Below the pieces are notes generated by a model. It had not been told where the DNA came from, made no database searches, and saw only the letters and a list, made by a program, of their open reading frames with translations. Below are positions 15,604 to 23,901 of a DNA stretch of 53,778 bases, in pieces (the stretch's first letter is position 1; each line of letters starts with the position of its first letter). The position numbers were made by a program, and so were the translations under genes. The stretch lies in the NCBI GenBank assembly GCA_023405815.1, contig JAEXXM010000022.1, positions 1 through 53,778 of the forward strand. Direction: 5' to 3'. This DNA is from Pseudomonadota bacterium. Lineage in GTDB: Bacteria; Pseudomonadota; Alphaproteobacteria; Rhizobiales; Hyphomicrobiaceae.

Positions 15604-16092
15604 GTGCTCGCGAGCGAGAACATGTTGGCCCCGACCTTGCTTGCGCTGATGCTTTGCGCCGCGCCGGCCGGCCGTGTGCTCGCCGACAACGCCGAGGGCG
15701 CCATCCGCGCTACGCTCGAGCAATGGACCAAGGACTTCAACAACGGCAACGCCGATGCCGTTTGCAGGCTGTTCTCACCGGAGCTGCGCTATGATTTTCG
15801 CGGCTACCCCGAGCGCGGCTACGAGGACATATGCTCGCTGCTGCACCGCTCTTTGCGCGATCCGAGTAGGCGCTACGCCTACCGCCTCGATGTCCGCGAG
15901 ATCATCGTCTCAGGTGATCTCGCAGTGGCGCGTCTAGCATGGACGCTGACGGTCACGTTGCCCAACGGCCAGGTCGTGACCTCCGTCGAGCCCGGCATGG
16001 ACGTCTTGCGCAAGGGCGCTGACGGACAATGGAAAATCGTTCGCTACATCGCCTACGACGTGCCGGAGCGTCCGGCTCGCCAGGACGAATAG
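15604..16092 (+). CDS. Exported NTF2/SnoaL-like protein
   Basis: A protein of 162 residues with an N-terminal signal peptide ending near VLA, followed by an NTF2-like (DUF4440/SnoaL) fold: AIRATLEQWTKDFNNGNADAV, then a beta-rich part with VARLAWTLTV and a terminal GQWKIVRYIAYDV strand. The GTG start directly follows the stop of the hydrolase gene, with GGAGG 11 bases upstream; an ATG at 15622 would give an equally good signal peptide. The two genes are surely co-transcribed, so it may act on the same cell-envelope process. The precise role is unknown. Confidence 0.72.
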   Translation: MLASENMLAPTLLALMLCAAPAGRVLADNAEGAIRATLEQWTKDFNNGNADAVCRLFSPELRYDFRGYPERGYEDICSLLHRSLRDPSRRYAYRLDVREIIVSGDLAVARLAWTLTVTLPNGQVVTSVEPGMDVLRKGADGQWKIVRYIAYDVPERPARQDE

Positions 16093-16150
16093 AAACTTGG
16101 GGTGGGACGTAAGCGTTGTTGTTGCTGTGGTCGTACAAGGAGGTGCTCCA

Positions 16151-16726
16151 ATGAAGACCAGGCTGATAATCGTCGCGTCCGCATTGCTGCTTGCAGGCCC
16201 CGTCTTGGCCCAAGAGCCGCTAGAAAAATCCGGCACGGAACCGTCGACGACGCAGAATGCGCCGGCAACTACCCCGATGGCTCCAGAGCCGCTCGACAAG
16301 TCGGGCACGGAGCCTTCGACCCAGGCGGCGCCGGCAGGACCGACTGCAACCGAGCCGCTCGGCGAGGCAGGGATGGGCGCCGACAAGCAAGCGGCGACTC
16401 CCGCCCCCTCGGGCGAGATCGTGATCGGTGAGCTGCGTGAGAGCGAGGACGACAACAAGATGGTTGGCCCCCTAAATGCCAACGTCGCCCAGGTCGAGGA
16501 GATGGATGTCCTCGATGCCAGCGGCAAGAAGATCGCTGAGGTCGACTCCGTCCTCGAGGACAAGAACGGCGAGATCAAGGGCATCGCCATCGAGTATGGC
16601 GGGTTCCTTGGCTTCGGCGATAGGGACGCCGTCATCACCTTCGACAAGATTAAGCAGAAGAATGGCAACGTCGTCGTCGAGATGACCGAGGACGATCTTG
16701 CGAACCTCCCCGCGTGGCACGACTGA
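16151..16726 (+). CDS. Exported PRC-barrel domain protein
   Basis: A 191-residue protein with a signal peptide (1-20, ending LAQ) and a disordered segment holding repeated units of the type EPLEKSGTEPST / EPLDKSGTEPST / EPLGEAG. A C-terminal PRC-barrel (about 115-185) follows, with MDVLDASGKKIAEVDSVLED and AIEYGGFLGFGDRDAVI. Exported PRC-barrel proteins are common in Hyphomicrobiales and are often stress induced, but their function is unclear. An excellent ribosome-binding site (AAGGAGGTG) precedes the ATG at 16151. A strong hairpin follows the stop codon. Confidence 0.8.
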   Translation: MKTRLIIVASALLLAGPVLAQEPLEKSGTEPSTTQNAPATTPMAPEPLDKSGTEPSTQAAPAGPTATEPLGEAGMGADKQAATPAPSGEIVIGELRESEDDNKMVGPLNANVAQVEEMDVLDASGKKIAEVDSVLEDKNGEIKGIAIEYGGFLGFGDRDAVITFDKIKQKNGNVVVEMTEDDLANLPAWHD

Positions 16727-16738
16727 CCGTAAACGCCA

Positions 16739-16768
16739 AACTGCGCGGCGTTGTCGCGCCGCGCAGTT
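16739..16768 (+). terminator. Terminator-like hairpin after the PRC-barrel gene
   Basis: A perfect 12-base-pair stem (AACTGCGCGGCG / CGCCGCGCAGTT) with a 6-base loop, starting 13 bases after the stop codon. It lacks a proper T run (only TTAAGG follows), but its position and strength suggest transcript termination or 3'-end protection. Confidence 0.6.
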
Positions 16769-17024
16769 AAGGGACCATCCCTCGTAAGACGATCTTAGCC
16801 ATGACTGCATCTGGCTCATCTTTGAGCAGCTGCGCCTAAGGCCCGTGCAAGTGAATTCGCAATAGGCGATCCGGAACGCTCGCAGTATCAGTTCCGGGAT
16901 ATTCTCCCAAGAAGCCTGCCCAACAATTGCTCCATCCGAATGCGGACCAGTGGCCGGCGTTCTATGCAAGCAAGTGTTTGTTAGCCGCGTACAGGCACCG
17001 TGCCTGCCACGGGTCACAGCGGCG

Positions 17025-19229
17025 ATGAAAATGTCTGGAATCTCCGATCAAGCGACGGCCGAGAAGCACGGCGAGGGCGCGCTTACGCTCGCGCGGCGCA
17101 TGCTGAACAGAGCGGGAAAGCGTTGCTCCGAGGCTCTCGAGGCGTTCAACAGCAGCCGCATCAAGATCAAGAACGCGCGCGCCGTCGCCGACGCCGCGAT
17201 CGCCAACGCCACGGCGGCGCATGAACGCCTGCGCGCGGCGCTTGAGATTCTGCCGCAGGGCATCGTGTTCCTCGACAATGAGGGGCGCTACATCCTTTGG
17301 AACCAGAAGTACGCTGACATCTACAAGCGCAGCGCCGATCTTTTCAAAGTCGGCGCTCGCCTGGAGGATACGCTGCGTATCGGCGTTGCCCGTGGTGACT
17401 ATCCCGACGCGGTGGGCCGCGAGGAGGAGTGGATCCGCGATAGGCTAGAGCTCCTGTACAACCCGGGAAATCCGCACGAGCAGATACTCTCCGACGGCCG
17501 GTGCATCCTTATCGAGGAGCGCCGGACGAGCGACGGCGGCGTCATCGGCCTGCGCATGGACATCACGGCCTTGAAGCAGCGCGAGGCGTCGTTCCGGTTG
17601 TTGTTCGACGACAACCCGGTGCCGATGTTCGTCCTCGATCGCGAGAATCAGGCGTTCCTCGCCGCCAACGCCGCTGCACAGGCACACTATGGCTACTCGC
17701 GCACGCAGTTGCTGGCGATGAGACTGCACGACTTGCGCCTCGAGCATGACGAGCGCGTAGAGGGGGTCGCCAATCCGTTCGAGACCGAGATCGTCACCTC
17801 CAAGCACCGGACGAGCGACGGACGCCTCATCGAGGTGGTCGTCTTCTCTCGTCAGCTCGACTACGAGGGTGTGCCGGCGGTGCTCATCGCCGTGATCGAC
17901 ATCACCGAGCGCAAGCAGGCAGAAGCCCGCATCGCCTACATGGCGCACCACGACGCGCTGACTGAGCTCCCAAATCGCGTCCTCTTCCGCCAGCACATGG
18001 CCGAGGCATTGGCGCAGCGCGACCGCACCGGCGGATTCGTCGGCGCCCTGTGCGTCGATCTCGACAACTTCAAGCTGGTCAACGATACGCTTGGCCATCC
18101 GATCGGCGACCGGCTGCTGCAGGACGTTGCGCAGCGCATCAAGCGCGTGACGCGCCAGCGCGATATGGCAGCGCGGCTTGGCGGTGACGAGTTCGCCATT
18201 CTCGTGCCGGAAACGAAGTCGCCGCAGGAGCTCGCCGTTCTGGCGCAGCGTGTGATCGATACCGTGAGCGAGCCTTACATGATCGAAGGCCACGCGCTCA
18301 CCGTTGGCGCCACCATCGGCATCGCCGTTGCGCCCACCGACGGCGAGGATGCCGACCGGCTCTTGCGTAATGCGGATCTCGCGCTCTATCGCGGCAAGTC
18401 CGACGGCAAATCGACCTTCCGCTTCTTCGAGCAGGAGATGGATGCGAAGGCGCAGGCGCGCCGTCAGCTCGAGACGGACTTGCGGTCCGCCATCGCCTCC
18501 GAGACCCTGGAGGTCCACTATCAGCCTCTCGTCGAGCTGGCGACCAGCGAGATGGTCGGCTTCGAGGCGCTGTTGCGCTGGCCGCATGCCTCCCGCGGAT
18601 ACATCCCGCCGGCAGAGTTCATCCCCCTCGCCGAGGAAACGGGCCTTATCACCGCGCTCGGCAACTTCGTGCTTCGCAGGGCCTGTTGCGACGCCGCGGA
18701 GTGGCCGCCGCACATCAAGCTCGCGGTCAACCTGTCGCCGATGCAGTTCCGCGTCGGCAACGTGTTCGCCACCGTGAAAGACGCGCTCAAGCTGTCGGGA
18801 CTGGAGCCTGGACGGCTCGATCTGGAGATCACCGAGAGCGTCCTGCTCGACCGCACCGATCAGGTGATCGCGCATCTGCATGCCCTGCGCGCGCTGGGTG
18901 TGAAGATCTCGATGGACGATTTCGGCACCGGATATTCCTCGCTCAGCTACCTGCGCGCGTTCCCGTTCGATAAGATCAAGATCGATCGCTCCTTCGTGCG
19001 CGATTTGCCGAGCAACCGGCACACGCTGGCGATCGTGCGCGCGATCCTGGGTCTTGCCTCCGGCCTCGACATGAAGGTCGTCGCCGAGGGCATCGAGACG
19101 CAGTCCGATCTCGCCTGCCTCGCCGCCGAGGGCTGCAAGGAGGGGCAGGGTTTCTACTTCAGCGAGGCGCGCCCGCAGGCGGAGATCATCAAGCTCCTCG
19201 CCGATCAGCCGCAGCGCCAGGTCGCCTGA
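17025..19229 (+). CDS. PAS-PAS-GGDEF-EAL cyclic-di-GMP protein, both catalytic domains intact
   Basis: A 734-residue cytoplasmic protein with no membrane segment. After a helical N-terminus come two PAS domains (about 65-190 and 195-310). A GGDEF domain follows, with RLGGDEF near residue 385 preceded by the inhibitory I-site RQRD at the correct 5-residue spacing. The EAL domain begins with EALLRW (about 512) and keeps NLSP, EITES, DDFGTGYSS, KIDRSF and VAEGIET, all needed for phosphodiesterase activity. It could therefore make and degrade cyclic-di-GMP under control of a PAS ligand. The ATG at 17025 was chosen; other starts nearby are possible. Confidence 0.9.
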   Translation: MKMSGISDQATAEKHGEGALTLARRMLNRAGKRCSEALEAFNSSRIKIKNARAVADAAIANATAAHERLRAALEILPQGIVFLDNEGRYILWNQKYADIYKRSADLFKVGARLEDTLRIGVARGDYPDAVGREEEWIRDRLELLYNPGNPHEQILSDGRCILIEERRTSDGGVIGLRMDITALKQREASFRLLFDDNPVPMFVLDRENQAFLAANAAAQAHYGYSRTQLLAMRLHDLRLEHDERVEGVANPFETEIVTSKHRTSDGRLIEVVVFSRQLDYEGVPAVLIAVIDITERKQAEARIAYMAHHDALTELPNRVLFRQHMAEALAQRDRTGGFVGALCVDLDNFKLVNDTLGHPIGDRLLQDVAQRIKRVTRQRDMAARLGGDEFAILVPETKSPQELAVLAQRVIDTVSEPYMIEGHALTVGATIGIAVAPTDGEDADRLLRNADLALYRGKSDGKSTFRFFEQEMDAKAQARRQLETDLRSAIASETLEVHYQPLVELATSEMVGFEALLRWPHASRGYIPPAEFIPLAEETGLITALGNFVLRRACCDAAEWPPHIKLAVNLSPMQFRVGNVFATVKDALKLSGLEPGRLDLEITESVLLDRTDQVIAHLHALRALGVKISMDDFGTGYSSLSYLRAFPFDKIKIDRSFVRDLPSNRHTLAIVRAILGLASGLDMKVVAEGIETQSDLACLAAEGCKEGQGFYFSEARPQAEIIKLLADQPQRQVA

Positions 19230-19241
19230 AGCCGGTGCGTG

Positions 19242-20312
19242 CTACTTGCGCTCGCGGGCGAGCAGCGCGCGCTTGCGCTCGACGCCCCATCGATATCCGG
19301 TGAGCTTGCCGTCGCTGCCGACGACGCGATGGCACGGCACGACGACCGCTACGGGATTGGCGCCGCAGGCCGCGCCGACGGCGCGCACCGCCTTCGGCTT
19401 GCCGATGCGGCATGCGATCTCGGCATAGGTTGCGGTCTCGCCCGCAGGGATGTCCCGCAGCGCGGCCCAGACGCGCTGTTGAAACGCCGTGCCCTTGATG
19501 TCTAGCGGAAGCGCCATCGCCTTCGCAGGCATCTCGACAGCGGCCACGACGTCGGCCAGAAGCCTTCCGAGGCCGCGCTTGGCATCGATGAGTTCCGCGC
19601 GTGGAAATCGCTCGGTGAGGGCTCGTTTCAGCGACGCTTCGTCGTCTCCGAGCAGGATCGCGCACACGCCGCTATCGGTAGCGCCTGCAAGCACGAGCCC
19701 GAGCGAGCACCGGGCCGTGGCATAGCGGATGCGCAAACCGGCGCCGCCTGAGCGGAACGCCCGCGGCTTCATCCCAAGCGCGCGTTCTGCACCGTCGTAG
19801 AAGCGTCCGGAGGAATTGAACCCCGCTGCGTAGATGGCTTCGGTCACGGACTGGCCTCCTTTCAGCGCGTCTCGGACGCGCTCGTTCCTTTGGGCGACCG
19901 CATAGGCCTTGGGTGTAAGGCCGGTCGCTGCCTTGAAGACGCGGTGGAAATGATGCGGGCTCAGTCCGGCGTGCCGCGCGAGCGTGTCGAGATCGGGCGG
20001 CGTCTCTGCGCTCTCGATCAGGCGACAGGCCGCCGCAACCCTATCGGCGTTTCCCTGTTGCGGACTGGCGTCCCGGGGCTTGCAGCGCTTGCAGGGACGA
20101 AAGCCCGCGGCCTCCGCGGCCGAGCACGTCGCATAGAAGCTCACGTTCTTGCGCAGTGGCTTGCGCGCCGGACACGATGGGCGGCAGTAGATGCCCGTCG
20201 TCTTGACTCCAAGCACGAAGGTGCCATCGGCGGATGCGTCACGCGCCAAGACTGCCGTCCAGCGCGCCTCGTCGCGCTGTTCGCTCTTCGCTATCTGCTT
20301 CGATCGGTGCAT
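19242..20312 (-). CDS. ada: Bifunctional DNA repair methyltransferase and regulator Ada
   Basis: A 356-residue Ada protein. The N-terminal zinc/methyl-acceptor domain has C43, C47, C74 and C77 (IYCRPSC and RPCKRC), at exactly the spacing of the four zinc ligands in E. coli Ada. The AraC-type helix-turn-helix follows (about 95-180, HAGLSPHHFHRVFKAATG). The C-terminal O6-methylguanine methyltransferase domain contains VPCHRVV with the acceptor Cys. Ada repairs alkylated DNA and, once methylated on the first Cys, activates the adaptive response. A further in-frame start exists at 20345. It is convergent with the PAS-GGDEF-EAL gene, only 12 bases away. Confidence 0.94.
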   Translation of the reverse strand: MHRSKQIAKSEQRDEARWTAVLARDASADGTFVLGVKTTGIYCRPSCPARKPLRKNVSFYATCSAAEAAGFRPCKRCKPRDASPQQGNADRVAAACRLIESAETPPDLDTLARHAGLSPHHFHRVFKAATGLTPKAYAVAQRNERVRDALKGGQSVTEAIYAAGFNSSGRFYDGAERALGMKPRAFRSGGAGLRIRYATARCSLGLVLAGATDSGVCAILLGDDEASLKRALTERFPRAELIDAKRGLGRLLADVVAAVEMPAKAMALPLDIKGTAFQQRVWAALRDIPAGETATYAEIACRIGKPKAVRAVGAACGANPVAVVVPCHRVVGSDGKLTGYRWGVERKRALLARERK

Positions 20313-20401
20313 GCGGGGCTCGTCGTGTGATGCGTACCGGAACATAGCTCACCGATCGGCCCGCGCACCCCGTTCCTTGCGCTCGAATTTCCTGGCCGCC
20401 G

Positions 20402-20944
20402 TCACGGCGAGGGTGCGCCCCCCTCGGAAACGGCCCGAAGACTGGCAAGGCCCTTGTCCATTTCCTCGCCCAGCATCTTCTTGCCGTTGAACACGACGCA
20501 GATGGCCTTGGCGATATAGTTCTGCTCTCCGCTCATGCGCCACGTCACAAGCGTCTGATTGCCTTCGGGCTTGAGCTCGAACTTCGAGCTGCTCGTGTTC
20601 TCGAACGGCTTGGTGAAGTCGACCTTGATGTCGACGAGCCTGTCCGGCTGGCTGTCGACGATCGTCATGCGCCCCTCGCCGATCTTCTCGTTGCCCGACC
20701 AGGCGAAAACGGCATCCTTGCCCGCCGCAGGTCCCTCGAATGTCATCTTGGCGTTGGGATCGATCTTCGCCCACGGCGACCACGCATCCCATTTGTGCAG
20801 GTCGTTGACGTTCGCGAACACCGCCGAGGAAGGCGCGTTGATTGTCGCCTGCCGCTCGACGACGAGCTGGTCTGGCTGCAGCGCAACGTATCCGGCAAAG
20901 GCGGCGATGAGGATAACGACAACGGCAAGGATCTTCTTGAACAT
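20402..20944 (-). CDS. Membrane-anchored SRPBCC (START-like) protein
   Basis: A 180-residue protein with one N-terminal membrane segment (MFKKILAVVVILIAAFAGY) and an SRPBCC ligand-binding fold: VVERQATINAPSSAVFANV, DAWSPWAKIDP, and FELKPEGNQTLVTWRMSG. Members bind hydrophobic ligands; the substrate is unknown. The annotated name in similar genomes is usually polyketide cyclase/dehydrase-like, which says little. I chose the ATG at 20944, at the start of the membrane segment. It lies upstream of ada on the same strand with a 90-base gap. Confidence 0.8.
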   Translation of the reverse strand: MFKKILAVVVILIAAFAGYVALQPDQLVVERQATINAPSSAVFANVNDLHKWDAWSPWAKIDPNAKMTFEGPAAGKDAVFAWSGNEKIGEGRMTIVDSQPDRLVDIKVDFTKPFENTSSSKFELKPEGNQTLVTWRMSGEQNYIAKAICVVFNGKKMLGEEMDKGLASLRAVSEGGAPSP

Positions 20945-21030
20945 GGGTGCCTCCGGCACTTTGGGTCGGGCGCAGAGAGGCACCTCAATCGGGCGACATC
21001 ACGGCCCCGCAGGCAAGCCGCTGACTTGCC

Positions 21031-21255
21031 TCAGCGAACGCGGCGCGACGTGGCCCGGTCCCACGCGTCCTGCTCCGCCTGTGTGCACCAGGGATTGCCG
21101 TAATAGCCGTACCGCCCGTTGAGGCGCGTGCAGTCTTTCAAGACCGGAGCCTGCTCCCACGTTGGTGGTGCGCTCCGGCGCTTTCCGGCTTCTGCAGGAG
21201 TGCCGAACGGGACCACACTCGTTAGGAGCAGAACGAACAACGGCAATAGACGCAT
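21031..21255 (-). CDS. Small exported protein with conserved GYYGNPWCT motif
   Basis: A 74-residue protein with a signal peptide (about 1-22, ending AEA) and a mature part of about 50 residues containing KDCTRLNGRYGYYGNPWCTQ, so two cysteines that may pair. I believe small secreted proteins with this kind of motif are widespread in Hyphomicrobiales, but I know no function. It starts 16 bases after proA on the same strand and may be part of the proBA transcript. Confidence 0.65.
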   Translation of the reverse strand: MRLLPLFVLLLTSVVPFGTPAEAGKRRSAPPTWEQAPVLKDCTRLNGRYGYYGNPWCTQAEQDAWDRATSRRVR

Positions 21256-21271
21256 CGGGGTCTCCTTTAGC

Positions 21272-22558
21272 TCACGTCGGCCGGATCTGGCCGTTCCCCC
21301 GCACCACGTATTTGAAGCTCGTCAATTGCTCGACGCCCACCGGCCCCCGCGCATGCAGCTTGCCCGTCGCGATGCCGATCTCGCCGCCGAAGCCGAACTC
21401 GCCGCCGTCGGCGAACTGCGTCGACGCGTTGTGCAGGACGATGGCGCTGTCGACCTCGCGTAGGAATCTCTCCGCCGTGTCATCGTTGGCGGTGATGATC
21501 GCATCGGTATGCTGCGTGCCATAGCGCGCGATGTGCGCAATGGCGCCATCGACCCCGTCGACCACCTTGGCCGATATGATCGCCTCGAGATATTCGGTCG
21601 CCCAGTCTGCGTCGCTGGCAGCTTTGACTTGCGCATCCGCCTTCTGCGTCGCGGCATCGCCGCGAACTTCGCATCCGGCGTCGATCAGCGCCTTGATGAG
21701 CGTCGGCATGAAATTGGCCGGCGCAGCCTTGTCGACCAGCAGCGTCTCGGTCGAGCCGCACACGCCGGTACGCCGCATCTTCGCGTTGAGGAGGACGCTC
21801 ACCGCCATGTCGAGGTCGGCATCCTTGTCGACATAGGTGTGGCAGAGGCCCTCGAGGTGCGCAAACACCGGCACGCGGGCTTCCTGCTGCACACGCTCGA
21901 CGAGGCTCTTGCCACCACGCGGCACGATCACGTCGATGGTGCCGCCGAGGCCAGCGAGCATGTGCCCCACCGCGGCACGGTCAGGCGTCGGCACGAGCTG
22001 GATCGCGGCTTCCGGCAGACCGACGCTCTTCAGTCCGGCGACCAGTGCGGCGTGAATGGAGAGCGCCGAGTTGAGGCTCTCAGATCCGGCACGTAGGATT
22101 GCCGCATTGCCGGCTTTGACGGCCAGCGCGCCGGCGTCGGCCGTCACGTTCGGCCGGCTCTCGAAAATGATGCCGATGACGCCTAAGGGCACGCGCACGC
22201 GCTGGAACTTGAGGCCGTTGGGGCGCGTCCATTCCGCCAGCACGGTGCCGACTGGATCGGCGAGCTCGGCGATCTCGTCGACGCCCTTGGCCATGCTCTC
22301 GATGCGCGCTTCGTTCAGCAGCAGCCGATCGATGAACGCAGCCGGGCGCCCGGCGGCTCGCGCCGCCGCCAGATCTTTCTCGTTGGCCGCAAGGATGGCC
22401 GGCGCCGCTTCTCGCAGCGCCTTCGCCGCGGCGTGCAGCGCTTCCGCCTTGGCGCCCGGACTGGCGAGCGACAACTGGTGAGCGGCCTCGCGTGCGCGCC
22501 GTCCAATGGCGAGCATCGCCTCTTCCGTAGAAGTCTCGATGCGCTCGGGCTTGTTCAT
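21272..22558 (-). CDS. proA: Gamma-glutamyl phosphate reductase ProA
   Basis: A 428-residue NADPH-dependent enzyme that reduces gamma-glutamyl phosphate to glutamate semialdehyde, the second step of proline synthesis. The catalytic Cys lies in RTGVCGSTETLLV (about residue 268), and the family blocks VPLGVIGIIFESRPNVTADA and VDSAIVLHNASTQFADGGEFGFG are intact. It starts with a four-base ATGA overlap with the end of proB, so the two are translationally coupled. Confidence 0.97.
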   Translation of the reverse strand: MNKPERIETSTEEAMLAIGRRAREAAHQLSLASPGAKAEALHAAAKALREAAPAILAANEKDLAAARAAGRPAAFIDRLLLNEARIESMAKGVDEIAELADPVGTVLAEWTRPNGLKFQRVRVPLGVIGIIFESRPNVTADAGALAVKAGNAAILRAGSESLNSALSIHAALVAGLKSVGLPEAAIQLVPTPDRAAVGHMLAGLGGTIDVIVPRGGKSLVERVQQEARVPVFAHLEGLCHTYVDKDADLDMAVSVLLNAKMRRTGVCGSTETLLVDKAAPANFMPTLIKALIDAGCEVRGDAATQKADAQVKAASDADWATEYLEAIISAKVVDGVDGAIAHIARYGTQHTDAIITANDDTAERFLREVDSAIVLHNASTQFADGGEFGFGGEIGIATGKLHARGPVGVEQLTSFKYVVRGNGQIRPT

Positions 22559-23721
22559 GACTTCTGGCTCCGGTGCAGCGCCATGTCGTCGCGATGGATC
22601 AGCTCATCGCACCGCGACACCCCCAATATAGTGGCGATCTCCGCGCTTTTCTTGCCGATGATCCGTTCGGCGTCGGAACGGGCATAGGCGACGAGCCCGC
22701 GGCCCAGCTCTCGGCCATCCGGCGCCCGGATGATCACGGCGTCGCCACGGTCGAATTGGCCCTCGACGCGGGCAACGCCGGCCGGCAGCAGGCTCTTTCC
22801 CGCCGCCAGTGCCGTCACCGCGCCGGCATCGATATAGACGTACCCCTTCGGCTCGAGCTGGCCGGAGATCCAGCGCTTGCGCGCCGTGATCGGGTCGGAG
22901 TGGGCGAGGAACCAGGTGCAGGGCGCGCCCTCGCCGATCGAGCGCAGCGGGTTCATCACCTTGCCGCTGGCAATCACCATGTGCGTGCCGCCGCCGAGCG
23001 CGATCTTGCCGGCTTCCACCTTGGTTTTCATGCCGCCCTTCGACAGCTCGGTGCCAACGTCGCCGGCCATCGCCTCGATGTCGGGCGTGATGGCCGTGAC
23101 GACGTCGAGACGCGTCGCATCTGCGTTCGAGTTTGGCGGCGCCGTATAGAGCCCGTCGATGTCGGACAGCAGCACCAGGCAGTCGGCCGATACCATCGAC
23201 GCAACGCGCGCCGACAGCCGGTCGTTGTCGCCGTAGCGGATCTCCGCCGTCGCAACCGTGTCGTTCTCGTTGACCACCGGCACCGCCTTGAGGCTGAGCA
23301 GCGTCTCGATGGTATGTCGCGCGTTGAGGTAGCGGGTGCGCTCCTCCGTGTCGCCGAGTGTCAGCAGGATCTGCGCCGCGACGAGGCCGCGGGCGCCGAA
23401 CATCTCCTGGTATGCGTGCGCGAGGCTGATCTGCCCAACCGCGGCCGCGGCCTGGCTCTGCTCCAGCTCCAGGGGCCCCTTCGGCAGCTTCAACGTATGC
23501 CGGCCGAGCGCGATAGCGCCTGACGAAACCAGCACCACCTGCTTTCCGGCCTTGTTGAGGCCAGAGACGTCATCGAGCAGCGAGGCGAGCCACTCCGCCT
23601 TGAGCGTGCCCGTCGCGCGGTCGGTCAGCAGCGCCGAGCCGATCTTGACGACGATGCGCTTCGCATTGGTCCACTCGGCGCGCACGGTGCTCTCGGGGGC
23701 GGATTTTGCTTCTGTTGTCAT
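22555..23721 (-). CDS. proB: Glutamate 5-kinase ProB
   Basis: A 388-residue kinase catalysing the first, usually proline-inhibited, step of proline synthesis. The amino-acid kinase domain (about 15-270) has VVKIGSALLT, LVSSGAIALGR and VVNENDTVA...FGDND-like RYGDNDRLSA. The PUA domain (about 285-375) is present, as in full-length proteobacterial ProB. I chose the ATG at 23721, because the longer frame starting upstream adds residues not typical of the family. In most relatives proB directly follows obgE; here six kilobases of other genes intervene. Confidence 0.96.
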   Translation of the reverse strand: MTTEAKSAPESTVRAEWTNAKRIVVKIGSALLTDRATGTLKAEWLASLLDDVSGLNKAGKQVVLVSSGAIALGRHTLKLPKGPLELEQSQAAAAVGQISLAHAYQEMFGARGLVAAQILLTLGDTEERTRYLNARHTIETLLSLKAVPVVNENDTVATAEIRYGDNDRLSARVASMVSADCLVLLSDIDGLYTAPPNSNADATRLDVVTAITPDIEAMAGDVGTELSKGGMKTKVEAGKIALGGGTHMVIASGKVMNPLRSIGEGAPCTWFLAHSDPITARKRWISGQLEPKGYVYIDAGAVTALAAGKSLLPAGVARVEGQFDRGDAVIIRAPDGRELGRGLVAYARSDAERIIGKKSAEIATILGVSRCDELIHRDDMALHRSQKS

Positions 23722-23901
23722 GGCTTGCGCTTCCGCGCCGGTTCTCGGATCGGGTTCAAGGCACGCCTGATAGCCCAGTCGCGCCAAAAGCGGTAGCCTC
23801 AGCCCAAAAAACAAGGGCCGAACGGCCCCTCAGCGTGGCACCGGCAAACAAGAAAGCCGCTCCGGGACGGGGCGGCGCATGCACGCTCGGGGGGAGGCCC
23901 A

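Noticed and set aside
14440..15723. A 427-codon minus-strand frame across the beta-lactamase-like gene
   Set aside because: Antisense to the serine hydrolase, which has a complete active site and signal peptide on the plus strand.
17445..19022. A 525-codon minus-strand frame inside the PAS-GGDEF-EAL gene
   Set aside because: Antisense of a clearly real gene with all its domains intact; no recognisable domain in the frame itself.
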